Shown here: piece by piece, positions 1 through 7,589 of the stretch
Layout: each line of letters opens with the position of its first letter
How positions within the stretch are numbered: the stretch's first letter is position 1
NCBI GenBank assembly: GCA_025923175.1
Contig: JAICGL010000186.1
Coordinates: forward strand, 1-7,589
Length of the DNA stretch: 7,589 bases
Direction of reading: 5' to 3'
DNA from: Acidimicrobiia bacterium
Lineage (GTDB): Bacteria > Actinomycetota > Acidimicrobiia > IMCC26256 > BP-133
The notes under the pieces: model-generated
Told to the model about the DNA's origin: nothing
Database searches by the model: none
Seen by the model: the letters and a program-made list of their open reading frames with translations, nothing else
Translations under genes and position numbers: made by a program

Positions 1-7589
<7,589 letters not shown>

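Overview
The whole window is one uninterrupted plus-strand reading frame with no start and no stop. It is an internal slice (2,529 complete codons, first full codon at base 3) of a giant non-ribosomal peptide synthetase (NRPS). I translated this frame end to end and found no in-frame stop or frameshift. The DNA is strongly GC-rich, and most codons end in G or C. With the style of the conserved motifs, this suggests a high-GC actinobacterium, but nothing in the window fixes the genus.

Layout, with residue number equal to codon start divided by 3: C-terminal two thirds of a condensation domain (bases 3-~830), adenylation domain A1 (~876-2360), carrier protein PCP1 (~2385-2600), epimerization domain E (~2640-4040), complete condensation domain C2 (~4065-5490), adenylation domain A2 (~5541-7020), carrier protein PCP2 (~7050-7262), and the start of a third condensation domain (~7320-7589). 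The order is therefore (C)-A-PCP-E / C-A-PCP / (C...). Module 1 should load and epimerize a residue. C2 has D-donor (DCL-type) signatures and should couple that D-residue to the residue loaded by A2. PCP2 has the GGHS form and is followed directly by a C domain with L-donor (LCL-type) signatures, so residue 2 should stay L. The partial first C domain is nearly the same as C2, so the unseen upstream module probably also ends in an E domain.

The machinery is a conventional NRPS assembly line. Three things stand out. (1) A cluster of G/C-rich hairpins is inserted in frame into C2 at about 4215-4280, adding about 22 residues relative to the third C domain; it looks like a small repeat or REP-like element inside a coding region. 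(2) The C-A-PCP block is duplicated at an almost constant spacing of about 4,665 bases, with near-identical patches that suggest recent duplication or gene conversion. (3) Neither adenylation pocket code matches one I can assign with confidence, so the product may be unusual. There is no intergenic DNA, RNA gene, CRISPR array or recognisable promoter. Large reverse-strand open frames are GC-driven shadows.
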